Shown here piece by piece: positions 8,304-16,457 of a DNA stretch of 63,658 nucleotides. Source of the DNA: Oxalobacteraceae bacterium (GTDB lineage Bacteria > Pseudomonadota > Gammaproteobacteria > Burkholderiales > Burkholderiaceae_D); the NCBI GenBank assembly GCA_027490465.1, contig JAIXXZ010000019.1:1-63658 (forward strand), in the 5' to 3' direction. Both the position numbers and the translations under genes were made by a program. How positions within the stretch are numbered: the stretch's first letter is position 1; every line of letters starts with the position of its first letter. Below the pieces are notes generated by a model. That model made no database searches. It saw nothing but the letters and a program-made list of their open reading frames with translations, and was not told the DNA's origin.

Positions 8304-8642
8304 GTCAAGTGGGCAATCTGAAAGTAGAGAGTTCCAAGTGAACCACCCTAGGCAGATACGCCAGCGGCGTCTTCTTGCCGAGGGACTCATGAGAGCGCAC
8401 TGTATTCTACTCAATGCGCCATCCTTCCATAATCCGCTGGGCCTGTGCTACCGAATCGAACCGCCAGGCATTCAGCACTTCCTGACGAACGCTACGGTTA
8501 AACCGATCAACAAAGGTATTCTGATTTGGGTCTCGCGGCTGGATAACGCGCAGCGAAATCCCGTGCCGTTCGGTTCAGCTGACGAACTTCGCCGAGATCA
8601 TCTTCGGGCCGTTGTTAAGCCGGATCGCTTAGGGCTTGCCAT
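8304..8642 (-). pseudogene. IS3-family OrfB (rve integrase) remnant with internal stops
   Basis: The minus strand encodes AIRLNNGPKMISAKF, then PRDPNQNTFVDRFNRSVRQEVLNAW, then HESLGKKTPLAYL in one frame. These are the DDE-region signatures of IS3 OrfB (NGPE/KF, Q..NxxVERFN, HESLGxxTPxxYL). Two stops interrupt it: a TGA after FVS, and a TAG where the Tyr/Asn of the YN motif belongs. It is therefore dead. The putative terminal repeat follows at 8292-8303. Its N-terminal half is missing, replaced by unassigned sequence up to 8813. Confidence 0.65.
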
Positions 8643-8813
8643 GATTCATCGATAACATTCAGCAACCGGCTAATCTGCTGTACTACTATCGATTCTCTGT
8701 TGACCCGCTGCCTGAGATCTGTGTCGGATAAACTCGTCCTGGCATTCGCTTGAGCACTCATCGCATAATTCAGAAATGGGATGAGCACTTGCCAAGTTCG
8801 TCTCAATTAAAGT

Positions 8814-10595
8814 TTATCTATTTACCAAAACTCTGCTTGCGTCACCTGTCAACTGAGTTGTCTGCTTGCGATTAAGCGTCATCGCCTGTCGGGACACTTT
8901 ATCTGTCAAGTAGTCGTGCATCTCGCCAATCGTAATCTTGCCGTCCTGATTGGCGTCTGCGTCACCTTCCATGCCCTTCATCAAATAAAAACTGAAGATG
9001 CCGTGTCTCAATTCAGGGCTGGATGATGAAATCTGGTCATTCGCAGATGCAGTAATCACGGTAAAGTTGGCCGGATACGTATTCACATCTGACTTCAGTG
9101 CCAAGGGCTTCGCGTTTGCGATCAGAAAATCACCCTCACGTGTTTGACCGCTGTAACACGCATCAATGAACATCGTCACAGACTTTGGCTTTGCAGCAGT
9201 GAGTGCAGCCACGATCTCGTTTTGGGCTACTGCTGTGCGCGAGAGCAGTTCTTTGTCTACGCCATGGGGTAAAAAATACAACGATTTACCATCGGATGAT
9301 GGTAGCCCATGGCCTGAGTAAAAAACGTAAACATCAGTCTTGTCTTTATTGACTTGGATGGGAAGCCAGTTTTCAAATGCTTTGACAATATTGACCTCAT
9401 CAGCTTCTTCATCGAGCAGTATTTTTATCTTCTCCGGCTTGATTCCTAAAGCTCTAATCGCATACTCGTTGAATTCTTTAGCGTCGTTGTCTGCAAACTC
9501 AGCTTTTGGGACACGCTTGTAGTTTTGAATTCCAATAATTATGGCAACAGCATCACGGACAGGCGCTCGTTTGACAGTTTCTGGCTTCAGCGTAGCAGTT
9601 TGAGCAGAGGAAGGCGCTGCTTGTCTTGTGACAGTAATGGTTTTGGTTTCGGAGTTACCATTGATGTCAACCGCGGTGATTTTGAATTGTGTATCCTGAC
9701 CTACGCGCGCTATTTTCTTGATAACGTAGGTACCATCTGGCCTACCGCCTTGTTCTTCGCCGTTGACAAGTAGAGACGCAGTGTCGGCGTTAGTTTGAAT
9801 ATTGATTGTCAGGCTGCCATCAGGCGCGGGTTGAGTATGGGCGATTGCAAGATTGACTCGCTGGCTACGCCGTTGCTGCTCGCGTCGCTGTTTTTCCTCC
9901 TCAATTCGTTGCCGTTCCGAGTCAGTTTTTTGATGCTCTTGTTTGCGTTGATCGCCTGACGGAGATGATGAGTCAGCAAGCACTCCGACGAGCTCTGAAA
10001 ATTTACTTATCTTTTCTTTATCTTCTTCGTTATTGCCTGCTAAACCCGCAAAAGCTTCGAAAAACTTTGAGATATCGGTTTTTCTATTTTTCTTATCATT
10101 GCTTGCCGTGTTGGACGCAACTATTTTTTCCTCACGGATAAAACTCCCATTTTCCCAAATGCCCTCAAATCGTTTTCCATCGGCTGTGGTTCCAATGCCT
10201 TGGCCGTGAAATTTGTCGTCCTTATAGCCACCTACATACTTGTCACCGTTCGAAAAGCTGTGAGCTCCCTGGCCATGCCTTTTGCCTTCCTTGAATTCAC
10301 CGACATACTTATCATTATTGGCATAGGTGTACGTTCCTTGGCCATGTAGAAGTCCACTCAGCCATTCGCCTTCAAGCACTGCACCTTTGTGGTCTTTACT
10401 GACTTCAACCCGATATTTTCCCCAGCAATTAGTCCACCGTTCTGTCCTACCGCCTTGGCCGACGTCATAAGATTTTGAGTAATCAGGTTTTGGGCAAGGT
10501 GCTAACTTATTAGGATTTTGTTGTTGCGCCCACAATGAACCACTCATTGACAAAAGAAGCGCAATTGTTAGTTTGGCTACCGAATTTTTTTGCAT
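8814..10595 (-). CDS. Exported MORN-repeat caspase-like protease (peptidase C14), copy C
   Basis: The protein has 593 residues from the ATG at 10595; a TTG at 10634 would add 13 unlikely residues. The signal peptide is MQKNSVAKLTIALLLSMSGSLWA. Three full MORN repeats plus one partial repeat (~70-150), a long polar linker (~165-265) and an Ig-like segment lead to the caspase domain (~347-593). That domain has His in YSGHG (~429), Cys in DACYSGQTRE (~480) and the EF-hand-like loop DANQDGKITIGE. The caspase domain is nearly identical to copy A for long stretches, pointing to recent duplication or gene conversion. No Adhesin_E gene follows; IS debris does. Confidence 0.85.
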   Translation of the reverse strand: MQKNSVAKLTIALLLSMSGSLWAQQQNPNKLAPCPKPDYSKSYDVGQGGRTERWTNCWGKYRVEVSKDHKGAVLEGEWLSGLLHGQGTYTYANNDKYVGEFKEGKRHGQGAHSFSNGDKYVGGYKDDKFHGQGIGTTADGKRFEGIWENGSFIREEKIVASNTASNDKKNRKTDISKFFEAFAGLAGNNEEDKEKISKFSELVGVLADSSSPSGDQRKQEHQKTDSERQRIEEEKQRREQQRRSQRVNLAIAHTQPAPDGSLTINIQTNADTASLLVNGEEQGGRPDGTYVIKKIARVGQDTQFKITAVDINGNSETKTITVTRQAAPSSAQTATLKPETVKRAPVRDAVAIIIGIQNYKRVPKAEFADNDAKEFNEYAIRALGIKPEKIKILLDEEADEVNIVKAFENWLPIQVNKDKTDVYVFYSGHGLPSSDGKSLYFLPHGVDKELLSRTAVAQNEIVAALTAAKPKSVTMFIDACYSGQTREGDFLIANAKPLALKSDVNTYPANFTVITASANDQISSSSPELRHGIFSFYLMKGMEGDADANQDGKITIGEMHDYLTDKVSRQAMTLNRKQTTQLTGDASRVLVNR

Positions 10596-10984
10596 AGTTT
10601 TTACTCTATTTATTCTTGACTGATATCGGCTCAAGACTGACAGTGCATACCTAATCAGCTGTTCAACGGTCGGTTTTGCGTATTAAACTGTTCGTGCTTT
10701 ACTGCACTTAACTCGCTGCGGCATCAAGATACTGTAGGTCACACAATGCTCGAGATGAAAGCAGTTTGCTTCCATTTTCTGAATCGTCTGGTAGATTTGT
10801 CAGGGTATCTCACCTGGCTTTTCGCAGAAAGCGGAAAGTTCGAGCATTGTTTATAAGACGGTAATGCTTTGATAGTGCTTGATTATTGCAATTTAATTAA
10901 CTGCATTGATCTTCAACGACTGGATCCAAACTGATTCTGATAGACCGTCGACTTGTCGTTTATCCAATTGTGCGCTCAATCTGA
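10596..10984. other. Intergenic region upstream of caspase C
   Basis: It contains the UmuD-like scrap at 10723-10803 and otherwise no gene I can support. It presumably carries the caspase C promoter. The part before the relic at 10985 (about 10860-10980) is AT-rich and shows no clear hairpin or promoter pair. Confidence 0.35.
10723..10803 (-). pseudogene. Second 3' remnant of a UmuD-like gene
   Basis: The minus strand reads NLPDDSENGSKLL and then, after a frameshift, VTYSI. This parallels NLPDTPENGGKPL and VTYII of the intact UmuD-like protein at 12567-12965. It lies about 130 bp upstream of caspase C in the same orientation, the same geometry as the remnant before caspase A. The stop codon is not conserved. 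It is a non-functional footprint. Confidence 0.62.
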
Positions 10985-11428
10985 TTGTGTTCTTGGCTCA
11001 CGCTTTTGATCGAATCAGACGAGAATAGCGCAATTCAGAAAGTCGTAAATATGATGACGCAGATGGGCTTGCTCAAAGAAAGTACAAAATCGGTCGCAGC
11101 CGTAATGCGCGGGAAGCAGGAGTCTCAGCTGATTGGCGATGTTGATAGCGTGTTGCTGCTCAAGTCGAGCAGCGGTTCATGGTTTGTAGTTCATGCTGAG
11201 GCGAACGATGATGGGACGGATGGGGTCGTTAAAAAGACGCCATTTGACAGCTTTTTTGATATCAATGATGCAGGGGCTAAAGTCTACTGCACGGAGCTGA
11301 TCTGGCATTCTGCGAAAATTGCAGGATTTTATGATTTCGGTTCCGCTGTCAAAATTGGCGGCCGAGATTTTATTACCGTTGATTCAATCTATCATTCACC
11401 TTATCTGCAAGAGTCAGCAGCCAGGTAA
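10985..11428 (+). pseudogene. Relic: caspase C-terminal tail joined to the second half of a YiiX/NlpC-P60-like papain fold
   Basis: The 147-codon frame begins at an unconvincing TTG. Residues ~40-60 (VMRGKQESQLIGDVDSVLL) match the last residues of the caspases here (SRKQEPQLIGDINRVLV), also at DNA level. Thereafter it reads FVVHAEANDDGTDGVV and VYCTELIWHSAKIAG, resembling the C-terminal half of circularly permuted papain-like amidases (YiiX type), with the Cys of YCTEL. The histidine-bearing N-terminal half is absent. It sits directly before an Adhesin_E gene, exactly where a caspase gene should be. It is probably a recombination relic, although the open frame could still be expressed. Confidence 0.5.
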
Positions 11429-11445
11429 GCGGGAGGATGAGTAAG

Positions 11446-11847
11446 ATGAGACCAATACTGTTTTTTGTCCTGATGCTAGTCTGTTCGGTCTCGTGGGCGG
11501 ATTGGGAGTGGACGGATGTTACCCGATCAGGTGAAAGGACTTGGTATCACGATAAATCGACCAAAAGAAGAAGTGGGTCAATTGTAAGAATGTGGACAAT
11601 GATAGACCACTCTGCTTTACAAGCACATGGACAAGGAAAGAAGTTTAAATCGGCAAAAGTTTTTTATGCTTTTGATTGTAGAGAAAAAGAATTAGCAATT
11701 ATTTCAATTGTTGAGTACGCTGGCTCAATGGGCGGCGGCGAAGTTGTTTTTTCCCACGCGTGGAAAGACAATGAATGGGATTGGGATCCCATTGTGCCTG
11801 GTTCATTTGACGATCAGAACTGGAAAATCGCTTGTGGAAAACAGTGA
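11446..11847 (+). CDS. Small exported Adhesin_E-type protein, copy 5
   Basis: The protein has 133 residues from the ATG at 11446. The earlier ATG at 11437 directly abuts the GGGAGG ribosome site and is unlikely. The signal peptide is MRPILFFVLMLVCSVSWA. Next come YHDKSTKRRSGSIVRMWTM, a mid-protein FDCREKE and the C-terminal KIACGKQ. The C-terminal EWDW(D)PIVPGS matches the equivalent segment of copies 1 and 2. It follows the caspase-tail relic by 17 bases, preserving the caspase/Adhesin_E order even though the caspase is destroyed. Function is unknown. Confidence 0.77.
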   Translation: MRPILFFVLMLVCSVSWADWEWTDVTRSGERTWYHDKSTKRRSGSIVRMWTMIDHSALQAHGQGKKFKSAKVFYAFDCREKELAIISIVEYAGSMGGGEVVFSHAWKDNEWDWDPIVPGSFDDQNWKIACGKQ

Positions 11848-11923
11848 TCGTGATTTTAGTGCAAGCACGATCAGATAGCAGAATAAAGAAAAATCGGAAT
11901 GTTTTGCGAGGCTGAGTTTCTGA

Positions 11924-12475
11924 CTAGCACCTTTCGGTACTCACCTCGCCCTTGCGCAGTGGCATGGAGTCAATGAAGGCGAAAAGCTCTGTTATAGATG
12001 TGCTATTGGTGCTTAGTTTAACTTTGCCGTCTTTGCCGACAAGTATTAATTTGAATTCTTTGTCTGTGATTGAAAACTTTTTGCCAAGCGTCTGGTAAGC
12101 GCTTGAGCCGGCGATCAAATCGATGTGCACCAGATCGCGCTTTCTGAATTCACAGGGATACTGCGCTATCTGTTTGATAATCGACAGGCGCTCGGGCGCT
12201 GATTTTTCAGACGAGAACGTCACGATGACTCGGTTGGTCCACAAGTATTCCTTGAGTTGCTCGGCACGTGCACAAAAGCAGATGGCCAACAGTGCTATTG
12301 CAGTCAGCAGCTTGTAAGCGAGCAAGCGCCTATGCAATAGCCATGCAAATGTTTGTGGCTGAAAAAATGGCGTCAAGGCGTTTGTTTTCCAGGCAGCCGA
12401 GGCAGGCGGCTGTTCTGGATGGCCATAAATCGCATATTTAGTCGGCGTTTCCCTGAATCGAACTAACGCTCTCAT
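11924..12475 (-). CDS. DUF4174-type protein, probably exported
   Basis: The 183-codon frame starts at an ATG with no good ribosome site. The real start may be an in-frame TTG near codons 47-52, because a signal-peptide-like stretch LLAYKLLTAIALLAICFCARA lies at ~52-72 and the first 47 residues look non-coding. The mature part (LKEYLWTNRVIVTFS; RKRDLVHIDL; FKLILVGKDGKVKLSTNS; FAFIDSMPLRKGE) matches the DUF4174 pattern, a thioredoxin-like-fold family without known activity and without a CxxC motif here. It is downstream of the UmuD-like gene on the same strand. Confidence 0.65.
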   Translation of the reverse strand: MRALVRFRETPTKYAIYGHPEQPPASAAWKTNALTPFFQPQTFAWLLHRRLLAYKLLTAIALLAICFCARAEQLKEYLWTNRVIVTFSSEKSAPERLSIIKQIAQYPCEFRKRDLVHIDLIAGSSAYQTLGKKFSITDKEFKLILVGKDGKVKLSTNSTSITELFAFIDSMPLRKGEVSTERC

Positions 12476-12566
12476 AGTCTCTGAAAATCACGTGCACAGA
12501 ATCACTTCGCAGGGGAGGGCAGGTTTTGCGCCTGCAAGACCCTTCAGATGGCCTTCCCGCTACTCG

Positions 12567-12965
12567 CTATTGTTTACGGATAATGTAGGTCACTGTGCCC
12601 CAGATGGGAAGCGGTTTGCCGCCATTTTCTGGTGTGTCTGGCAAATTAATTGCGATCTTGGCTGCCTGTACATGGTGGCGCCTGATTTTTAGCTCATTAT
12701 TTGTTGAAATAATAACGAGCTGCCTGTCGACGGGATTGATTGTTCGGTCAACGACAAGCAGGTCACCGGGTTTGAGCTCATACTGAGCTGCGGAGAGATC
12801 ATGGACGGGGAAGATAACCGTCGATGCCGGTCTGGGTATGAGGAGATCGTCCAGCGTCAGGACTAAGTTGCTGGGATTGTCTGATTTAGCAACAATAATC
12901 TGACCCGCAGCGTCTTTTGAGGCGCCGGGCGAAGAAAGAACAAGACTTTGGGACAGATCAGACAT
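12567..12965 (-). CDS. UmuD/LexA-like S24-family protein under a LexA box, apparent Lys-to-Arg change at the active site
   Basis: The 132-residue protein's C-terminal two thirds align with the UmuD/LexA peptidase fold: PASTVIFPVHDLSAA, then LKPGDLLVVDRTINPVDRQLVII, then ELKIRRH and a final WGTVTYIIRK. Counting back from GDLLVVDR, a Ser sits at the nucleophile position (DLSA for the usual GDSM). The catalytic Lys (VKK/VKR in UmuD) appears replaced by Arg in IRRH, so autocleavage may be lost. The N-terminus lacks a typical Ala-Gly cleavage site that I can recognise. A LexA box lies 8 bases upstream and there is no Shine-Dalgarno. No umuC follows. Confidence 0.7.
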   Translation of the reverse strand: MSDLSQSLVLSSPGASKDAAGQIIVAKSDNPSNLVLTLDDLLIPRPASTVIFPVHDLSAAQYELKPGDLLVVDRTINPVDRQLVIISTNNELKIRRHHVQAAKIAINLPDTPENGGKPLPIWGTVTYIIRKQ

Positions 12966-12972
12966 GAGGTGA

Positions 12973-12998
12973 GATTACTGTATATTTGTACAGTAATC
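12973..12998 (-). promoter_or_regulatory. LexA-type SOS box
   Basis: A perfect 10-base inverted repeat (GATTACTGTA and TACAGTAATC) with a 6-base spacer contains CTGT-N8-ACAG at 12978-12993. This is the LexA consensus of gamma- and betaproteobacteria. It lies immediately before the UmuD-like gene. SOS control of that gene is therefore well supported. The Adhesin_E gene at 13077, diverging from the same gap, could be co-regulated. Confidence 0.85.
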
Positions 12999-13076
12999 AA
13001 GCGGGCCGAGATGATTATCTAATGAATAATATTTTTTGTTGATCACCGTATCAGTGAGTAAACAAGGGCAACTGAC

Positions 13077-13466
13077 ATGAAACGAACTCTATGCTGTTTG
13101 CTGATGATGACGTGCCCGATGACTTGGGCGGAGTGGGAGATAACCTCTGGGGCGCCCGAGCAAGTTGTTTATCACGACAAGACGACGAAGCTCAGAAAAG
13201 GAAACATCGTCAAAATGTGGACGATGACAGATTTTCCGGAAATCAAAGAGGATGAGTTTGGAAATTTTTTATCAATCAAGACCTATGATGCGTTTGATTG
13301 CAAAGAGAAGTTTCATGCCTTGGTTCAAGCGTTTTTCTTTGCCGATAAACTGGCAACGGGCACGGTGATTCACTCACTGAAAATCAAGGACGCTGAGTTG
13401 GACTGGCTGCCGATCAAGCCTGAGACGGTCGCTGAGGAAGAACTGCGAATTGCATGTGAAAACTGA
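13077..13466 (+). CDS. Small exported Adhesin_E-type protein, copy 6
   Basis: The 129-residue protein has AGGG a few bases before its ATG. The signal peptide is MKRTLCCLLMMTCPMTWA. The core YHDKTTKLRKGNIVKMWTM is followed by FDCKEKF and a C-terminal RIACEN. It is the most divergent of the clustered copies. It has no caspase gene beside it; instead it diverges from the SOS-boxed UmuD-like gene, whose promoter region it shares. This again links UmuD-like and Adhesin_E genes. Confidence 0.72.
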   Translation: MKRTLCCLLMMTCPMTWAEWEITSGAPEQVVYHDKTTKLRKGNIVKMWTMTDFPEIKEDEFGNFLSIKTYDAFDCKEKFHALVQAFFFADKLATGTVIHSLKIKDAELDWLPIKPETVAEEELRIACEN

Positions 13467-14005
13467 AATTTATTTATTCGATGGGCGCGTTCTTGCGCAA
13501 TAGTGCTGCGCTTTAGCTTTGATAGCCAGCCAAAAGCGCTGGATCGTGTGCTGCCCTGACCTGTATTACCCGTCGCGTCGCGTCGCTTCACTTTGCGTTG
13601 CACGGATTTCGAGACTTACGCCATTTGAGGATGAAGGTTTATTCTGGGCGCGCCTCGATAATGCGGTCCAGTAGTCCGGCCATGGTATTTTGGACGAAAA
13701 TGCCATCGCGCTCTGTTTAGTGGTGCCCAAACGCTAGAAAAAAAGGTGTTCAGCGGTTGATCCGAAAGCGGCGCTGCGTATTTTGTTCGGTAATGTATGC
13801 TTACTCAAACCTCGGTGTTTTGACAACTTGTGCGAAGGGCTCACAATTCCGCCTGATCATTGTCGATGGCAGACCGTGAAAAAAGGATTGAGTAAGCACC
13901 AGTAATGGCGAGCTTATGCTTGGGCTGGCAATATGAGTTCGTAGCCGATTTTCAAGCAGGCACTGACCCGATTGACGTTTTTCTTAACTTGCTGATTGAG
14001 ACAAT
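13467..14005. other. Gene-poor gap
   Basis: I find no supported gene in these 540 bases. A short CGTCG-type tandem occurs near 13573-13588. The end of the gap carries the upstream region of the nitronate monooxygenase gene. This is the boundary between the caspase island and ordinary metabolic genes. Confidence 0.4.
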
Positions 14006-14986
14006 ATGACCGCACCTGCTCGTAGTCTGCCGCCGATTCTTCAGAAGATTGATTTCCCAGTCATTGGCAGTCCGCTTTTTATTATCAGTAATCCCAAACT
14101 CGTCATCGCCCAGTGCATCGCTGGCGTTGTGGGCTCCATGCCAGCACTGAATGCGCGGCCTGCTTCTCAGCTTGATGAATGGCTTGCCGAAATCACCGAG
14201 GCTTTGGCGGCCCATGACAAAGCCCATCCGGATCGTCCTGCTGCGCCGTTTGCGATCAATCAGATCGTCCACAAAAGCAATGATCGTCTCGAACATGATT
14301 TGCAGATTTGCGAAAAATACAAAGTGCCCATTACGATTACCAGTCTGGGCGCGCGCGAAGATGTGAATCAGGCGGTGCATAGCTGGGGAGGCGTGGTGCT
14401 GCATGATGTGATTAATAACGTCTACGCGCACAAGGCGATTGAAAAGGGTGCCGATGGCCTTATTCCGGTGGCTGCTGGCGCCGGTGGTCATGCCAGTGTG
14501 AAAAGCCCGTTTGCAATGATTCAGGAAATTCGTGAGTGGTTTGGTGGCCCGGTGGCGCTCTCGGGTTCAATTGCGTCGGGTGGCGCTATCCTTGCGGCGC
14601 AGGCGATGGGTGCTGATTTTGCGTATATCGGCTCAGCTTTTATTGCGACTGATGAGGCACGTGCAGCCGATGCCTACAAAGAGATGATTACGACATCCAA
14701 TTCGGACGATATCGTTTACAGTAATTTCTACACGGGTGTGCATGGCAATTATCTCAAGGGCAGCATCAGAAATGCGGGTATGGATCCGGATAACCTGCCT
14801 CAGAGTGATCCGAGCAAAATGAATTTCAGCAGCGGCGACAGCGGCGTCAGCGCCAAGGCATGGAAAGATATCTGGGGCTGCGGTCAGGGTATAGGCGCTG
14901 TGCGTGAAGTGGTGCCAGCGGCTGAATTAATTGCACGGTTTCAGCGTGAGTATGCCGAGGCGAAAGCGCGTATTTGCGCGAACTGA
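14006..14986 (+). CDS. Nitronate monooxygenase (2-nitropropane dioxygenase family)
   Basis: The 326-residue protein is an FMN-dependent TIM-barrel enzyme that oxidises alkyl nitronates such as propionate-3-nitronate. Sequence marks are PVIGSPLFIISNPKLV at the N-terminus, ITSLGAREDV in the middle, the GAGGHA motif (~153-158) with the presumed catalytic His, LSGSIASGGAI for phosphate binding, and GADFAYIGSAFIATDEA. The length is normal for the family. It is monocistronic and convergent with the racemase gene. A detoxifying or nitro-compound role is inferred; some members act on enoyl or other flavin substrates. Confidence 0.88.
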   Translation: MTAPARSLPPILQKIDFPVIGSPLFIISNPKLVIAQCIAGVVGSMPALNARPASQLDEWLAEITEALAAHDKAHPDRPAAPFAINQIVHKSNDRLEHDLQICEKYKVPITITSLGAREDVNQAVHSWGGVVLHDVINNVYAHKAIEKGADGLIPVAAGAGGHASVKSPFAMIQEIREWFGGPVALSGSIASGGAILAAQAMGADFAYIGSAFIATDEARAADAYKEMITTSNSDDIVYSNFYTGVHGNYLKGSIRNAGMDPDNLPQSDPSKMNFSSGDSGVSAKAWKDIWGCGQGIGAVREVVPAAELIARFQREYAEAKARICAN

Positions 14987-15057
14987 TTATTGGATACGGG
15001 GTAAAGCCTCGAGGTCTATACAAACGAGGTCGATCATGGTGAGTCCTGTTGCGTGAA

Positions 15058-16218
15058 TCAGATTGCGCCACTGGCGCGCAGGCCGCTGATGGTCGCTTCG
15101 TCGATACCCCAGTCCCGCAGGATCGCTTCACTGTGCTCACCGGCTGCCGCGACTGACGCAGGCGGTGCTGGTGGTGTACGAGAAAAGCGCGGTGCCGGTG
15201 CGGGCTGAGTGACGCCATCAATCTCAATAAAAGTATCGCGTGCGCGATTGTGTGGATGACGGATGGCCTCATCCCAATCGAGTACCGGTGCAAAGCAGGC
15301 GTCGCTGCCTTCGAGCAGTTCGCACCATTCGTCTCGGGTTCTGAGTGCAAACAGCGCGGCAGTTTTTTCTTTCAATGCGGGCCATGCTGCGCTGTCATTC
15401 TGCGCATCGAATGCAGCGTCGGTGGCACCGATTTTCTCGCGCAGCAGCGCATAGAACTGCGGTTCAATGGCGCCTACGCTCACATACTTGCCATCCGCGC
15501 AGCGGTAGTTGTCGTAGAAATGCGCAGCACCATCGAGGAAATTGGAATGACGCGTGTTATCCCACAGGCCACCGGCCTTGAAGCCGTAGAACATCGCTGA
15601 CAGGAGCGCAGCGCCATCGGTCATCGCAGCGTCAATCACCTGACCTTTACCGGTGTTTTTTGCTTCAAGCAGTGCGCACACGATACCAAAGGCCAGCATC
15701 ATTCCGCCGCCACCAAAGTCGCCAACGAGGTTGAGTGGCACAGGCGGCGGCGCACTCTCGGATCCCATCGCATGCAGCGCGCCGGAGAGCGCCACATAAT
15801 TCAGGTCATGACCAGCTGCTTGCGCCAGCGGCCCATGCTGACCCCAGCCTGTCATTCGGCCATAGATCAGTTTGGGATTGCGTGCGTGGCAGACCTCGGG
15901 CGCCAAACCAAGACGCTCCATGACACCGGGCCGAAAGCCTTCGATCAGACCATCTGTTTGTTCGATTAACTTCAGCACGGTCTCAACCGCGTCTGGCTTT
16001 TTGAGATCGATAGCAAGAGAGCGTCGGCCACGCGCCATCACATCAAAGCGCGTGTTCAGAATCGGAAAGGTAGGTGTCTTGTCTTTGGCGTGCAGGCGAA
16101 TCACTTCAGCGCCCATATCGGCGAGCATCATCGCGCAAAATGGACCCGGTCCCAGGCCCACGAATTCGATCAGACGCACACCCGCCAGCGGGCCAGCCTG
16201 TTTACCAGTGGGCGTCAT
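15058..16218 (-). CDS. Family III CoA-transferase, alpha-methylacyl-CoA racemase type
   Basis: The protein has 386 residues from the ATG at 16218 ([19 protein letters not shown]); the open frame extends to 16377 but without family similarity. Landmarks of the CaiB/BaiF fold and of the racemase branch are present: [19 protein letters not shown], a GHDLNY with the His/Asp, [13 protein letters not shown] with the catalytic Asp, and GAIEPQFY with the catalytic Glu. Together these match the His/Asp/Glu set of alpha-methylacyl-CoA racemase. It would epimerise 2-methylacyl-CoA in branched-chain fatty acid breakdown. The aldolase-type gene lies 240 bp upstream on the same strand. Confidence 0.88.
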   Translation of the reverse strand: MTPTGKQAGPLAGVRLIEFVGLGPGPFCAMMLADMGAEVIRLHAKDKTPTFPILNTRFDVMARGRRSLAIDLKKPDAVETVLKLIEQTDGLIEGFRPGVMERLGLAPEVCHARNPKLIYGRMTGWGQHGPLAQAAGHDLNYVALSGALHAMGSESAPPPVPLNLVGDFGGGGMMLAFGIVCALLEAKNTGKGQVIDAAMTDGAALLSAMFYGFKAGGLWDNTRHSNFLDGAAHFYDNYRCADGKYVSVGAIEPQFYALLREKIGATDAAFDAQNDSAAWPALKEKTAALFALRTRDEWCELLEGSDACFAPVLDWDEAIRHPHNRARDTFIEIDGVTQPAPAPRFSRTPPAPPASVAAAGEHSEAILRDWGIDEATISGLRASGAI

Positions 16219-16457
16219 CAGCGAGTGGTCAAGATGCCGATCATGCCGACACCGGCAAGGCAGACTTCCTTGGACATGGCAAGAATTTCCTCTTGTGATT
16301 GACAGCCAGCGCGCGCGTTTGTGTGCAAGCAGAACTGCAGTAGCTCGTTTTTTTCGCCAGAGCGCCGGCACCAGCATGTACGAATGGCGGGCTGCTCATG
16401 GGAAAAGATTCTCGCATACTCGGGACCGGTTCACCGGAGCCCGAGCAGCTCGAGCAA

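Noticed and set aside
13573..13588. CGTCG short tandem repeat
   Set aside because: Three units only, in a gene-poor gap; too short to carry meaning.
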